Assembly: GCF_037975245.1 (NCBI RefSeq)
Contig: NC_092568.1
Location: forward strand, 16,635,001 to 16,699,000
Origin: Apostichopus japonicus
Lineage: Eukaryota; Echinodermata; Holothuroidea; Aspidochirotida; Stichopodidae
Direction of reading: 5' to 3'
Length of the DNA: 64,000 nt
The translations under genes were made by a program, and so were the position numbers. The notes beneath the pieces were generated by a model that searched no databases, was not told the DNA's origin, and was given only the letters and a program-made list of their open reading frames with translations. Below are positions 24,611 to 37,000 of the stretch, piece by piece. Positions within the stretch are counted from its first letter, which is position 1; each line of letters begins with the position of its first letter.

Positions 24611-25649
24611 GTTGTGCTAATATGTTTGTGAACTCCCCATCGCCTGTGGTTCAGCAAAGTGGAGATATGGGGCAAACGGCATATGGAGTGAGCATTAAAG
24701 ATCATTAAGACCAGACTTGACCCAAATCGATGGTGGCAACATGCAAGACCGGGATAATCTTCTACATCCTTAGGTCAAACCCCCATCCTCATCAGTATTT
24801 TTTTTATTGTGAAAACAAAAAAGTTTTCCAAATTACTGATAGTTAGTTGAGCTGTCAATGTTCTCTATATATAGAATTTGGTATCAAAATGCATTTAAGT
24901 GTTTTTTTTTTTCCTTTGTGGATAAATGAAAAAAAATAACATTTTTTTACGATGTGATCATTCACTCTGCTCTTGTTAGATGATGCATCAACAAAAACAC
25001 CAAACTTTCACTGATAACCACTGGCATGTACCGTTTTGGCCCAGAACGAATATTTTTAAAGTATCATTTCAATTATTGTAATGATTGTAAGACAGCAGTT
25101 TGCAACCCTTTTACTTCACCAAAATGAAATGTATACAGTTTCGGAAATATTGAATGGCTTACATCAAGTACTGTCTTTTGAGCACAGTTGAACATTCCAT
25201 AAACTTTCAAACAGAAAGTTTATCAAAGGAGAATTTAAACCCTGTGATTTTGCAGTGAAAACAAAACGTTTTTTTGATTTATCAGGAATTTTGAAATTAT
25301 TTTTCATGTGCCCTATGTAAGCATCCATATTATTAATTTTCAGTATTTTACGAGAGCGCTTCAAAGGTGAAAAATAATTGAAAACTTCAGGGGAAACGTG
25401 TTTTCTGAGTAGTCATTTCATATATGTTATTATGATATTATTCTGAAATATCTGACCGCTGCAAAATCTAGGGTTAAATTCTCCTTGAACCTTTTAAGTT
25501 ATGGTTAGCTTGTTGTGGACAATCATTTGTTATTAAAAGTAAACTAAATTGAATAATACAAAAGTTATTTGCATGTAGATGCCACAAGGCCTAAATATGC
25601 ATTTTTTCAGGCATTGATTATCTAATTTATCAGATGATAATTTTGTACA

Positions 25650-25655
25650 AATAAA
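25650..25655 (+). terminator. Candidate PLD3 polyadenylation signal
   Basis: The first canonical AATAAA downstream of the PLD3 stop codon, about 1.04 kb away. No transcript evidence; variant signals lie nearer. Confidence 0.25.
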
Positions 25656-25846
25656 AATTAACAATACAGTTAAAGCAGTCAATTATTTGCAGTTATATTT
25701 GTATTGACACATGAGGCATATCTCAAAAGGTAAATCCAGAGGGAAATTTATTTTTAATTGATGAAAGCAAAACACATTTGTATATAAAGCCTCCTGGGAA
25801 ATTTGCATCTAATTTGCATGTTAATTTAAAGTGTCAGTGTACCGTA

Positions 25847-26066
25847 AGTGAACTTGAAGCAAACATGTGTGATGTCATAGTGGCACCCTGACAGCAAAAC
25901 TTGATTTTGCACTGTATTGTTTCGATTGGATAGGGTTTCAACTCAACCCAAGTGGATGCAAAGTTTACAACAATATAACGATGATGATGCCATTGTATTC
26001 ATACTGAGATGCAGTTTATTAATATCATGCTTCTATGACATCACACCTGTTTGCTTCAAGTTCACT
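25847..26066. mobile_element. 34-bp inverted-repeat element (MITE-like)
   Basis: The arm 25847-25880 (starting AGTGAACTTGAAGCAAACA, ending GATGTCATAG) and the arm 26033-26066 are inverted complements differing at one of 34 positions. The 220-bp whole could fold as a hairpin with a loop of about 150 bases. The right arm is identical over all 34 bases to 51679-51712, which shows the family is dispersed. Confidence 0.8.
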
Positions 26067-27222
26067 ACTGCTGTAAAACGTGTCAACTTCAGAAGTCCTT
26101 TATCTCGAAAATTGTTACATAGGAGCAGAATGCAAATTTCACAAGGATGTTTACATCTGTCAAATGTAAATTTTCTCGGGACTAACTTTTTAATTGCAAT
26201 CAGATAGTACCCAGTGTGACAGGCATAAAGCTGACGATTTCAGTAACGCGTCGATTTGTATTAATTCAGTAAATAAATATCTTTCTATCCATATATATTC
26301 TAGTGTCCAGGAATGTGCATTTTTCTTTTACATACAATTGGTTATAATAGTTCATTTATATATCTATATTAAGTCTGACAGATACATATTGTAACATATT
26401 TGTTCAAGATTAATTCACACTTTTTTAATGTTGCTTTTGCTTTAAATTCTATATCAATTTATCTATTGTATCCTGTGCCACAGAATAGGTCTTCTAAATA
26501 GATGGCACATTCTACATCCTGAATGATTATTATTAACAGATATATTTAAGACAGATGTCTTATAAATTTATCACTGCCAGGTGTCAAGGGTCAAAAAGGG
26601 TGATGCTTCTTAGAAGATTTTGATTTGTCTTTTTAAATAGAGATGAAAGTATAAATATTGTACGGTGGCTTAATAGGGACAGGAAAAATAGAAAGTGTTC
26701 CCAAATCTTTTTATCTCAAAATGTGGACTTTTTATCTCAAAATTTTGACTTTTTTGCTCAATTTACTTTCTTTTCTATGTCCTTATTAAGCCATCATAAT
26801 ATTGAATATCAATACAGAGGAAATGGTATGAAGTGCCATTTTATAGTATGCATGTTCAACTGTGTACACAATATCATCAATGGTGTGAAATTTTAAATCA
26901 GGATCATTTAAACCCAGCAATAAACCTCCTGGTTCAAATATTGGTTTGTGATTTTTAAGGCAAGGTGCTGCAGTATGCAGGGTAAATTTGTAATGGTAGT
27001 CAAATGGTGGCAACCAAATGATAAAAACAGGAATTAATGAAAGACAGAAATACAACATAGTCAATAGCCATGACAAAGGTCTTCTTGGTGACCATCAATA
27101 GCTCAGAATGAAACTTAGGGATTCACCAGGATGTTTTGATTCATAATTCATCAATCAATATAACCCAGAATATGTTTATTGCACCCTTGTAATATGTAAT
27201 ATAGTGCAGTCAGTCATTTTCT

Positions 27223-27776
27223 TTGTAGTGGACATGAAAATACTTTTAGTTTTGATGGATGCAGATATCCTATTTTGATTCACTATTAGTGGTGGGTCTA
27301 CATTTGTTCTTTCCTTTAAAGGGGTTTATTTTTCATACTTATATAAGTTAATTTTTCCTGCTTCTTAAAGGGGTTAAGTTTTCATGCTTTTTAAGGAGAT
27401 TGTGCCATTCCCGAGACTGATAAAGCAAGACTTTTACGGTCAGTGATAATCAAATGTAGTGGATATGAAAATGCAGCCCTTGTGATGAAAAATAATTTTT
27501 AGGTTTTATTTTCTATTTTTCTTCCCTATTAGTGACGTGTTTACATTTGTCCGTGCTTCTTAAAGGGGTTAATTTTTCATGCTTTTTTTAGTTAATTTTT
27601 GCATGCTTCTTAAAGGAGGTTCATTTTCCATGCTTTAATAAGTAAACTTTCCATGCTTCTTAAAGGGTTCCTTTCTTCTTGCTTTTATGAGTAAATTTTT
27701 CCATCCTTCCTCAAGGGTTCATGCTTTTTAAGGAGATTGTGCTATTCCTGAGACTGCTAAAGCAAGACTTTCAGTC
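27223..27776 (+). repeat. Diverged tandem duplication with internal short repeats
   Basis: Copy A (about 27223-27441) and copy B (about 27454-27776) share the ordered blocks GTAGTGGA(C/T)ATGAAAAT, CTATTAGTG, AAAGGGGTTAA, AAGGAGATTGTGC and AAAGCAAGACTTT. Copy B is expanded by several units built from ATGCTTCTTAAAGG and TTTTCATGCTTT. It is non-coding. Confidence 0.75.
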
Positions 27777-30700
27777 AGTCTTTTCAGCATTTGTCACAAC
27801 AATCGTCACATCTAAGATTTTTTGTATTCTTTTTTTTGTTTTTGATATTGGACAATAGTATAAACATTTGTGCATAAAGTTTGGCTATTCCTTCTCTCGA
27901 AACGAAATTTAGCAGAGGTTTGTAGAAGTCTGTTGTGCTATCCTATGGAATGTGAAAAGGGCAAACTTATTTTGTTGTCTAAACTAAGTTTGTTGTCTAA
28001 ACTAATGTTGTTGCTGCTGGTTTACCATGCTGTTGCTCAAACTCACATTGATGTCTTACCTTATGTCATTGTCTAAAATAACATTGTTGCCATGTTACCC
28101 TGCAATTGTTCAACAATTGCTCAACCACGTGATGTGAAAAAAATAGCTTTTCATACGAAATTCAACTTGCGCTGCATATGCTTACTATGCGCACATCATT
28201 TATTAGGATATGTGGGTAGTCTAGACTGTTTAGAATTCTTTCCATTGTTGAGTCTAGTAGTAGCAGTAGTAAAAGTACCAATATGGCTCTATGTGTAACA
28301 GTAGTAGGCCTAGTAGTAGTATTATTGGTAGCAGCCTACGTATCATGCATTTTCCTCGGCTGGTGATGTTTGTTGAATTTTGTGCGAAACGCCTCTTTTT
28401 GACATTACAAAACAAGTTTGCCCTTTTCGCATTCAATATCCTTCTTCTATCAACAAGTCGGCCCTGTGTAATATCAAATATGAGCGTACTCAACTCATAA
28501 TCAAGAATGGTCATTACTTGGCCTTTTCATCATTAGTAATCCATTGATTACTTTTGTGGTAATATTCCCCAAACCTAGCTACAGTGGTCTTCAACAATAC
28601 CTGACACTACGTGACAATTCTAAGGTTTTTTTTTCCTTACTTTATAATGAGAATCACTAAGTAGCTCATTGCACTGTTCGATTGGTAAAGTCTACTGCTG
28701 AAGCACTCGTTCAAAATTGTCTCGGTTGAGATGTATAAAGCATGATTGAAATTTCCAAATGTTCAACATATACGTCATTATTTACATAAAATTAGGATAA
28801 TCATATAAATTGAGGAGCTGCATTGTTAGAGGATATGAGAGGATGAAGACACAAAATGTTACGACAACGAACCCAACGAGCAGATTCAAGCTGAGAATTT
28901 GAAGGTATCTCCACACTGTTTGCCAAGATTATTATCTAATTCAGATACAGATGTTTGTAAAGTAAAAAATTCTACCTCAAGAGAAGACCAAATTTTGTAT
29001 CACAGGAGAGATTGTAGATGTTAAATTCTCACTTAAATACTCTGTCAATTACATTTTAATTGCAAAATTGATACTAGTCACATATTTTTTTATTCCGGTA
29101 CTTTGTAACTGTTCCAATGAATGGAATATTTTTCTTACAATACTGTATATACATATATATTGGCATAAAATAAATACACTGTAAACACAATTACTTTCTT
29201 TTACCATGTTTTTAATATAAATGAATATTCTTGTTTGATAAATTTTTTAATTATATACTCTTTGTTTCACAGGTTAAGTCTTACTAGAGGTAGAAAACAA
29301 GTGTTTTTTTTGCCCACTAATGCATTCCAATAAATATATATTCTCTTAACAGAGATTTTATAAATCAATGTTACAAAATTAATCAAATCAACCAAAATAT
29401 GAATAAAGAAACACATTGAAGAAAAGACATGACTGGTACAGAGGTATTTAAAGGAAGACTTCAGACATGATTTTAGACTTAATGTGTCATAGTTCAAATA
29501 AATATGAGTTAAGTATGAGTAAATTATGAGGTAAGTATGAGTATTGTTTAAATTGCTTTGCTAAATCATGGGAATGCACCTTAATATGGGTTTCTCAGTG
29601 AAGGGCCTGAATATTGATCCATTATTTTATGAGTTCTAATAACTCAAACCATATTAAACATGTTCTTTTAACTTTATTTAAACAGCAGAGAAACCCTTGA
29701 ATACGTTCAACACTATTCATCCTAGCACATTTTTGATACATTGTAAACATGAATATAGATATTTGTTTATGTTTATGGAATAGTCTTGTAGAAATATTGA
29801 CCATTTGTGATAACAAGATTGCAAGAATGATTTGAAGACTTGACATATTTCGCAGCGGTTTAGATGATTCAGCTGTGAAAATAGTCAGTTGTATATTTTT
29901 ATGGAATAAAACCTCCTCGTATTATCTTATAAAAATAAAAATAAATAAAATAAAACTGTTAGCAAACTGCTTATCCACTAGAGAGCCTGTGTAGGAGAAT
30001 GTGTAAAAGAAATACACACTTTTACACAGAAATATTAAATAAGAGTTTTACTAATTGTTTTACTAATTGTTGTATGAATGCAAGAACTACAAAAATGCAA
30101 AAAATACCTAGACATTTAATAATTCAATTAGTCTAGCCTTCAAGACATGACATTGGTTGACCTAAAATGATCTTTTATCTATGTCCCTTATTTAGTACAA
30201 TAGGCATTTTGTGCTCAATATGAGACATCTACATATCAAGTATGGAACCCTTCCAATTTCCTCTTCTTTTTGCTCTCTGCTTACAGGCAAGGATTAAAAA
30301 AAAAAATAGTATTCCAGATACACATACACACACGCCATCATTATCTCAAACGTTTACGCCTATCATCAAAACCGCAAACTAAACCTGTTACTTGATTTCA
30401 TGAAATCTGGTATAAAATGTTTAGAGAAGAGAACATGTCTTTGAGAAGTTTAGAACATGAGTGCCTAGACTTTTATGCTCAGAATGAGATGAAAAGAGGA
30501 AATCAAAACGGAATCAGAAATCGGTGAGAAACAACAAACCAATAGGGAACACAAAAGAATATTACACTGGTAATACTGGAATTACAGAAATTACTACAAG
30601 TTTTAATATGTTGAAGAAGAAAATTTACTGTGTGGAAAAACTATTTTATAGGACAGAAAAAAAACTATTTATAACATTCGTAGAAGCCCTCTATTCAAAT

Positions 30701-31012
30701 TTTGACTGCAAATTTTTCACAAATATGATATTAATAAGCTGCATACTGGTGATATAAGCTGCATCCTGGTGATATCGGATACAAAGTCAGAAAATTGAAA
30801 CCTCTGAGACAATCTTACAGAAAAATCAGATATACCGATGAAAGGATTTTATCGATTCATCATATTGCAAGAAACTACCGACATTATATGTCAGAACTTA
30901 AACTTGCCAATCTATCAAAATATGAAAATATCTATAGGGATGCAGCTGCAGCATTTATAATCAGACCATCTTTAATATTGCATGAGTTCCAAGGATGACA
31001 AAACCATCTTTT

Positions 31013-34000
31013 TTAACTGAAGCTGTCGGACACTGCCCTCATCCAGCTAGCAACGGCTGCAGCCCCTGCATCTTTTTTACCTGTTGTCAGATCAGCATGC
31101 ACATAACTAGCTCTGCCTGCCTGAGCAGTCATTCTTGAAGTTTCGTTGGCAGCTTTTTCTGCAGCCTTTAATTGGAAAAGAACAAAATATTGTAAAAGTG
31201 AAAACAATTTTTGATAACAGAAATATGTTGAGAGGTAATTATATATTACAAAACATGTCCAAATGTCACTATATTTTAAATAATGTTTATATACACTGTT
31301 CCAGCAGCTACAAACAATAACATAAAGTATCCTTTTCACTAGAGCTGCATGGGGGTATGTTTCTCAGCATCCTGTCCAAAACTCAATCACAAACAAACTT
31401 AATGCTGGAAAGGGAATCAAACAGATTGATCCCACAGTTCATAAAACAGTATGCTTACAGGAGAAACTCTACAAAGTACCATTTCTAAATTTAATGTTAA
31501 CAAACAGAAATTGAATGCCCAAAAATTAATGAAAATTAAAAAGATATATATTTAGACTTGTATATAAACAGAATTTATGTAGTGTACTGATTTTCTTTAC
31601 AGAGAAAGGAAGGCAAGTCCTAAAATATTTCACATCCATAGATCTTCTAGCCTCGATCCTTTAAAAACAAACTTGAAAGACAGGATTGAGAGAAACCACA
31701 AATATTAGTATTCAAATTTTACATGTATGAATATTTCACTGTACCATCCTAAAGAACATTTCAAACATTCCCTGTCAATATTTACCCCACCCACATATGG
31801 GTAAACCCCCACTTGCTCCCATATGGGGGTAAAGTTATGACATATATGTATTTACGACAAACCTTTGCTGCTGCTTGTAGCGCCTCCCCAGTAGTGATCC
31901 CAGATGATTCATTCAAACAAGAGTAAATAGCAGCCAGAGGATCAAGCTGGCAAAAGAAACAACAACAACAACATGTTCAAACCAATCGTGAAAGACCAAC
32001 AAATATAGTGTACAAACTTAATCCTCTTAGTAGTAACATTGCTCAATTTGTCACAGTACATTTCAAATTTGACATCCATATATATTAAATGGCTCTGTGT
32101 TAAATGTAAAGCTTTGCTGGCATAATCATATGCTGTTTTCATAACTCCATCACAAAAGTAACATTGTAACTGAGAAGGTCATCTTAAACTTCAGAGTTAT
32201 GAAATATGGATGCATCTATACTATTTCTTAGTCACCTCTACGATTCATATCATTAAGTCACAAATGCAGTCTTACGAACCATCCACAAAAAACTAGGTGT
32301 TGGAGGAGCTATTCCAATTTGTATTGTTATAGTTGTTTACAACATGGTACTTGGTTGCTTTGCTTGTGCTTGTACCAATGAAGAGAGTATGGGAAGGCTA
32401 TTGGGGGCCTATCATCCAGACGCGTAGTGAGGAATTTGCCAAGGGAGGGGCGAAACTGTAGGCAAACTATCAGAGCCGTAGATATGGCAAGTTGCAAACT
32501 ATCTAAGCGTAGCGCCACCATGAGTTGGCGCGAAGCGTACAAGAAAATTTTTGCTGAAAATGCCTCCCAGATTGCTGGAAATGGCACTTCCCAGGCTTTG
32601 TAATTTGCATCTTAGCATTTTCTCTTTTGAATTTACTAGCGATATATCATAAAAACATACAAAAAAATATGCTCAAGGGGGGGGCTGCCCCCCCCTTGGT
32701 TACATGCCTGCTATCATCCAACAGCTCCTCCCCCATCCCCACCAGATTGCCCTTCTAAACAAGGGTCATATCCAGACTAAACTTTAAAAGTTTTTTGTAT
32801 AATATCCAGTCACTCACAGCAAACAAAGCATTTTGGCATTGAAAGTACATTCATTAAGAAGCAAACTGACTTTATGGAGACATTTGATGGCTGAAGTCCA
32901 CACAAAAACATTACATCCGATGTGTGGACTTGACACAGATTTATGCCACTTGATATATGACCTGTAGCTATCTCACATCAACACACAGGTGAAATCAAAA
33001 GATAAGTAACTGATGGTTTCATGAGAACTAAGTTCACTTGAAATGAAATAAAAAATTCTCTTTTAAATCACCTTTTTGGTTGCAACCAAAATGTTCTTCT
33101 TTTGACAGACATTGGTAAAACATCCTTTTTTTAGAGACTTAAAACAGTTAACAATTGGTACCTCTTTCTTCCTCAAAGTTAAGAATCTTCTTAATACATT
33201 GTGTGTAGTATTAACTCACCATGGTCCTGTCACCCACAGATGCTCCTCCGTATTTCGATATAGCAATTATTCCCGCACCGAGTGCTCTGTTGACATTGGC
33301 TAATGTTCGCCCATTCTTTAGTTCTGTTGCTGCAGCCAGGAAAAATATGCTGTAGAGCTGGTATAGGAGGAAGTGATAATACAAACACCTTGCAGTAATA
33401 TTAAGGAAGAAATGATGCATCCATATATGCTAAAGAGATGCACTAAACAATGATGAAACACTGCTTATACAGAGGTACCAAGTGATCTGTGGATTAAACT
33501 GTTTACCACATATACACCATGAGTCACCCCTAACACTAAAGACATGTTTGTGTTAGTTAGAAATAATAATAGCTTGGATTAATTAGTCAGATGACATATG
33601 ATATTAGTTGCAAAATGTGGAGAGTATTCACGATGTAAACGTATGCATTACTTCACTCAATGCTAGACTAAGTTTACCATGGAAAATCGTGTGGTATGAT
33701 ATCGTGCTGTTGAAAAAGGAAATTAATATTTGCTGCCGGTTATTTTAGTCCACCTACTTGGCACTAGTAAAGCTGAATTTATGTATCAACCAACTTGACT
33801 GTTTTGCAAAATATAGAAACATCACATTCGAAGTTGAATTTGTGAGACAAATTTTCTGTATTTGCAAAAACAAACTGGGATTATAATCTCTCTTTAAATA
33901 TGAGCAGCCAAACTACCTGTAACCACAAAGATCTCTTTAGTTTAATTGAGGGGTATGCGATTATGAGTGAGTAGACCTTGGCTAGGTCATACATAGCCTA

Positions 34001-37000
34001 GCTAAAACACAGTACAGCTTAGCAGTATTCTATTTATTTCGACGAAAAGTTACTGTAGAAGGTGTACGTGCTAGCATGAAAGCTCTTCATATTGATTAGA
34101 GTGTTTACTGTCCAGTATTATAATAATCCTTAACTTACAGCACCAGATGAACCACCCATCACAGACTCTGAAACATGAGCCAAGTGTGCTGCAATCTGAT
34201 TGGCTGATAAGGGTACATTTTTCTTGCTTGCCAGCCACTTTTGAAATTCTGAAAATAAAAGGAATAGCCAATCTTAATATAGCAACAGTAGAATATTCAA
34301 TATAATATCTCTGAAAGGTCATCAGTATTGCCCCCAAATATACTAGAAAGGTCAGATAATGGTCAGTTTCAACAGACATTTACTAACCCTCTAACAGTAG
34401 TTAGACACACTGAGATAGTTAATTGTCGATTTTATAAAACTCTACAGTTGATACGATTAATGCAGAAGATCAGTGGTTTTAGGAAAGTATTTTTAGCCTG
34501 CTAAATATGGGCCAGTTCTGAAGACCCTTTATATCAATTACAATACATTAGGCACGCAGACTGTTTTTATGTGTTGTTGCCAATTTTCAATAACCTATGA
34601 TTTTTCATCCTTTTTTCATCACATGAGTGTCCTATAACACAACATATTTACACTTATAGCTTTATATCCAAAATACTAAAGATCTAACTCACCCACTGCC
34701 CCTCTTTTCAGTGTTGTTCCACAATCGCCGTCTCCACATCCCCTATCTAGCTTGTTCAGTTCCATTTCTTTCGCACAAATCGCTTTGCATGCCTCAGACA
34801 GAACAGATAAAACTTTTCCTTGGATATCTTGAAAAGAAAAACAAGGAATCAACTGATAATGGCATAAAGAGCACTTGGAAATGTTGATCATTAAGAGAAA
34901 TGTGCAAGTAGAAAAAAAGACAAGAACCAAATATATATATTTCTAGCTGTCAAATGTGTGAAGAAACTCATTGTTCCCAACTACCAGGTTCATAGAGGTT
35001 GTTCTGTTGCTGAAATATTAAATTAATGAGAATTTGTTTCCGTTTATTTGTAATAGGACATTAAACAATCATCAATGGAATCACTTCATTCCAATGCATC
35101 ACACTGTACTTGTTTGTCCAATTCTTACAATTGTATAGTGTTCAACTCTAATGGAATGATTTGATCATACCTGAAATATTACTTAAAAATCATACATTGC
35201 TGTAATTCACTTTTGAAAGATTTATACATTTGTTTGCTTTTTTAGCCTTTTTTTTTTTTTGAGGCATAGGTTTATGAATTTCCCTTTGTTCCAATTGGAT
35301 TGGAAATTATACACTTTATGTATCGAGCATCATTTCTGAAATGAAGCTTGGTTTAGACTTCCTGTCATTTTAAAAACCATTTGTCAAGATTTAAAGATGA
35401 AGCAGAAGCAAGGAATGATCGACTTCCATATTACTTTTACTTCAAAAATTTCACTTTCTCTGAGTTTTCTATGGGCTAAACTTAATTATACAATGAGGCT
35501 TCCACTTTGGTTATGTCCTACCTTTAGTTAACATTTTGAATAAATATTTTCTCATTAAGAACATGGAAACTTGCATTTATCTCTTATTGCTGTATGGTAC
35601 ACCACTGATGAAGTTGGACCCTTAACAAACCAGACTTTTGGCTAAAAATGCTGGTTATAATTTCTGCAATCTTTTCCAGCAAACATTGTACATTAAAATG
35701 CATACAATGAAGTTTATTTTGTAATAATCAGCAATATGAAGACATTAAGCTCATACTTGCCTTATGAACTAACTTTGACGTTGTATGGCAATAACTATAT
35801 ATGGCTTAAATTTAACATTCAGTTTATACTTTGTTGCACATGTACTCAGTTCATGAAACAAGGGTTGATTTAATCATACTGTAACTTGTAAAAGTAAGTT
35901 TTCTGTCATTCACATAGGTAATGCATAAGATACTAAGGATGTTTGATTAGGATTTAAAGTGTCACCATGGCAACCATTAATTTTACCATGGTGTTGTTTG
36001 TCACCTGATAGCAGAGGTTCACTCTGGGTGACAGTTAGTGCTGATTCCTTGTGCTCAGGCTTTATTGATGGAGTGTCATTTCTTGCGTAGCGAGACACTT
36101 TGGATGTGCAGACTCTGGGCCATGCAGGTGCAGTTGTCTCATCATCTAGGAATTCAGATCAGACAATAGAATAAAATTTTGAAAGAAATGTATAAAAAAA
36201 AAAATTCCGAAAAATGATCATGATGGCTCTGTTAACTTCTACAAATGATAAGAATAATACATACAGTATTTAAAATTCACTAAAATATGTTTCATGGTTA
36301 ATACATCCTTTTCAATTGATTTCATATGATTACCATTAAGTTAGGAATCTACAATCTAATTTGTATCAAGTCATTTTGAAAGTGTGACATTAAAAAATGT
36401 GGTATTTATAAATAAGGCGGTATTAATATCTGCTCCTTGGACATCAACAATATCTCCATCCGAACAGTTGGATAATGATCCTGTTTGTCTACACAGCTGC
36501 AGTGCAGCAGTTGTTTAAACCAAACCACAGAATAAATATACACTGCCTAATTCATCATAAATCCAACATACAAATTAATATATTTCTTCCCGCAAGACAG
36601 CTAGCAACAAACAGGATTATTAATGCATTATTAGGAGATTAATTGGAATATTTAAATCTGCTTAGAAGTCACAGTCTGAGTTATAGGCTAGTTAATCATA
36701 ATTATATTTTACTACCTAGATATGTTGGTTTATTTTACTACCTAGGTATGTTGGTAAATCACTTTCTCAGTCCAAACGCAAACAAGTGATTGATATTCCT
36801 GCCATCTCCAAGGAGGTCATAAAAGTACTGCAATAGGCCCTGATTGGCTCTACACCTGCCTCTTGCAGACTCTCTGATGGGAGGAGAACAACATCGATGT
36901 TTCCTTCTCTTGATTAAACATTATACATTCATACTGAAATGAGTATCTGTTTTGGATGATATGATGTACCCACTAATACAGTATTGCACTGAGCATAGCA

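Larger units (their letters stand above)
24611..31012. other. PLD3-TKFC intergenic region (tail-to-tail)
   Basis: This 6.4 kb region holds the 3' UTRs of both genes. The first AATAAA after the PLD3 stop is at 25650-25655. An inverted-repeat element (25847-26066) and a diverged tandem duplication (27223-27776) are listed separately. A short A/T-rich simple repeat lies near 29930-29955. Several open frames of 60-96 codons show no family resemblance or splice context and are treated as chance. Confidence 0.5.

Noticed and set aside
30524-30998. Two plus-strand frames with protein-like composition near the TKFC 3' end
   Set aside because: They are Lys/Ile/Tyr-rich as expected from AT-rich DNA; no recognisable domain or splice sites.
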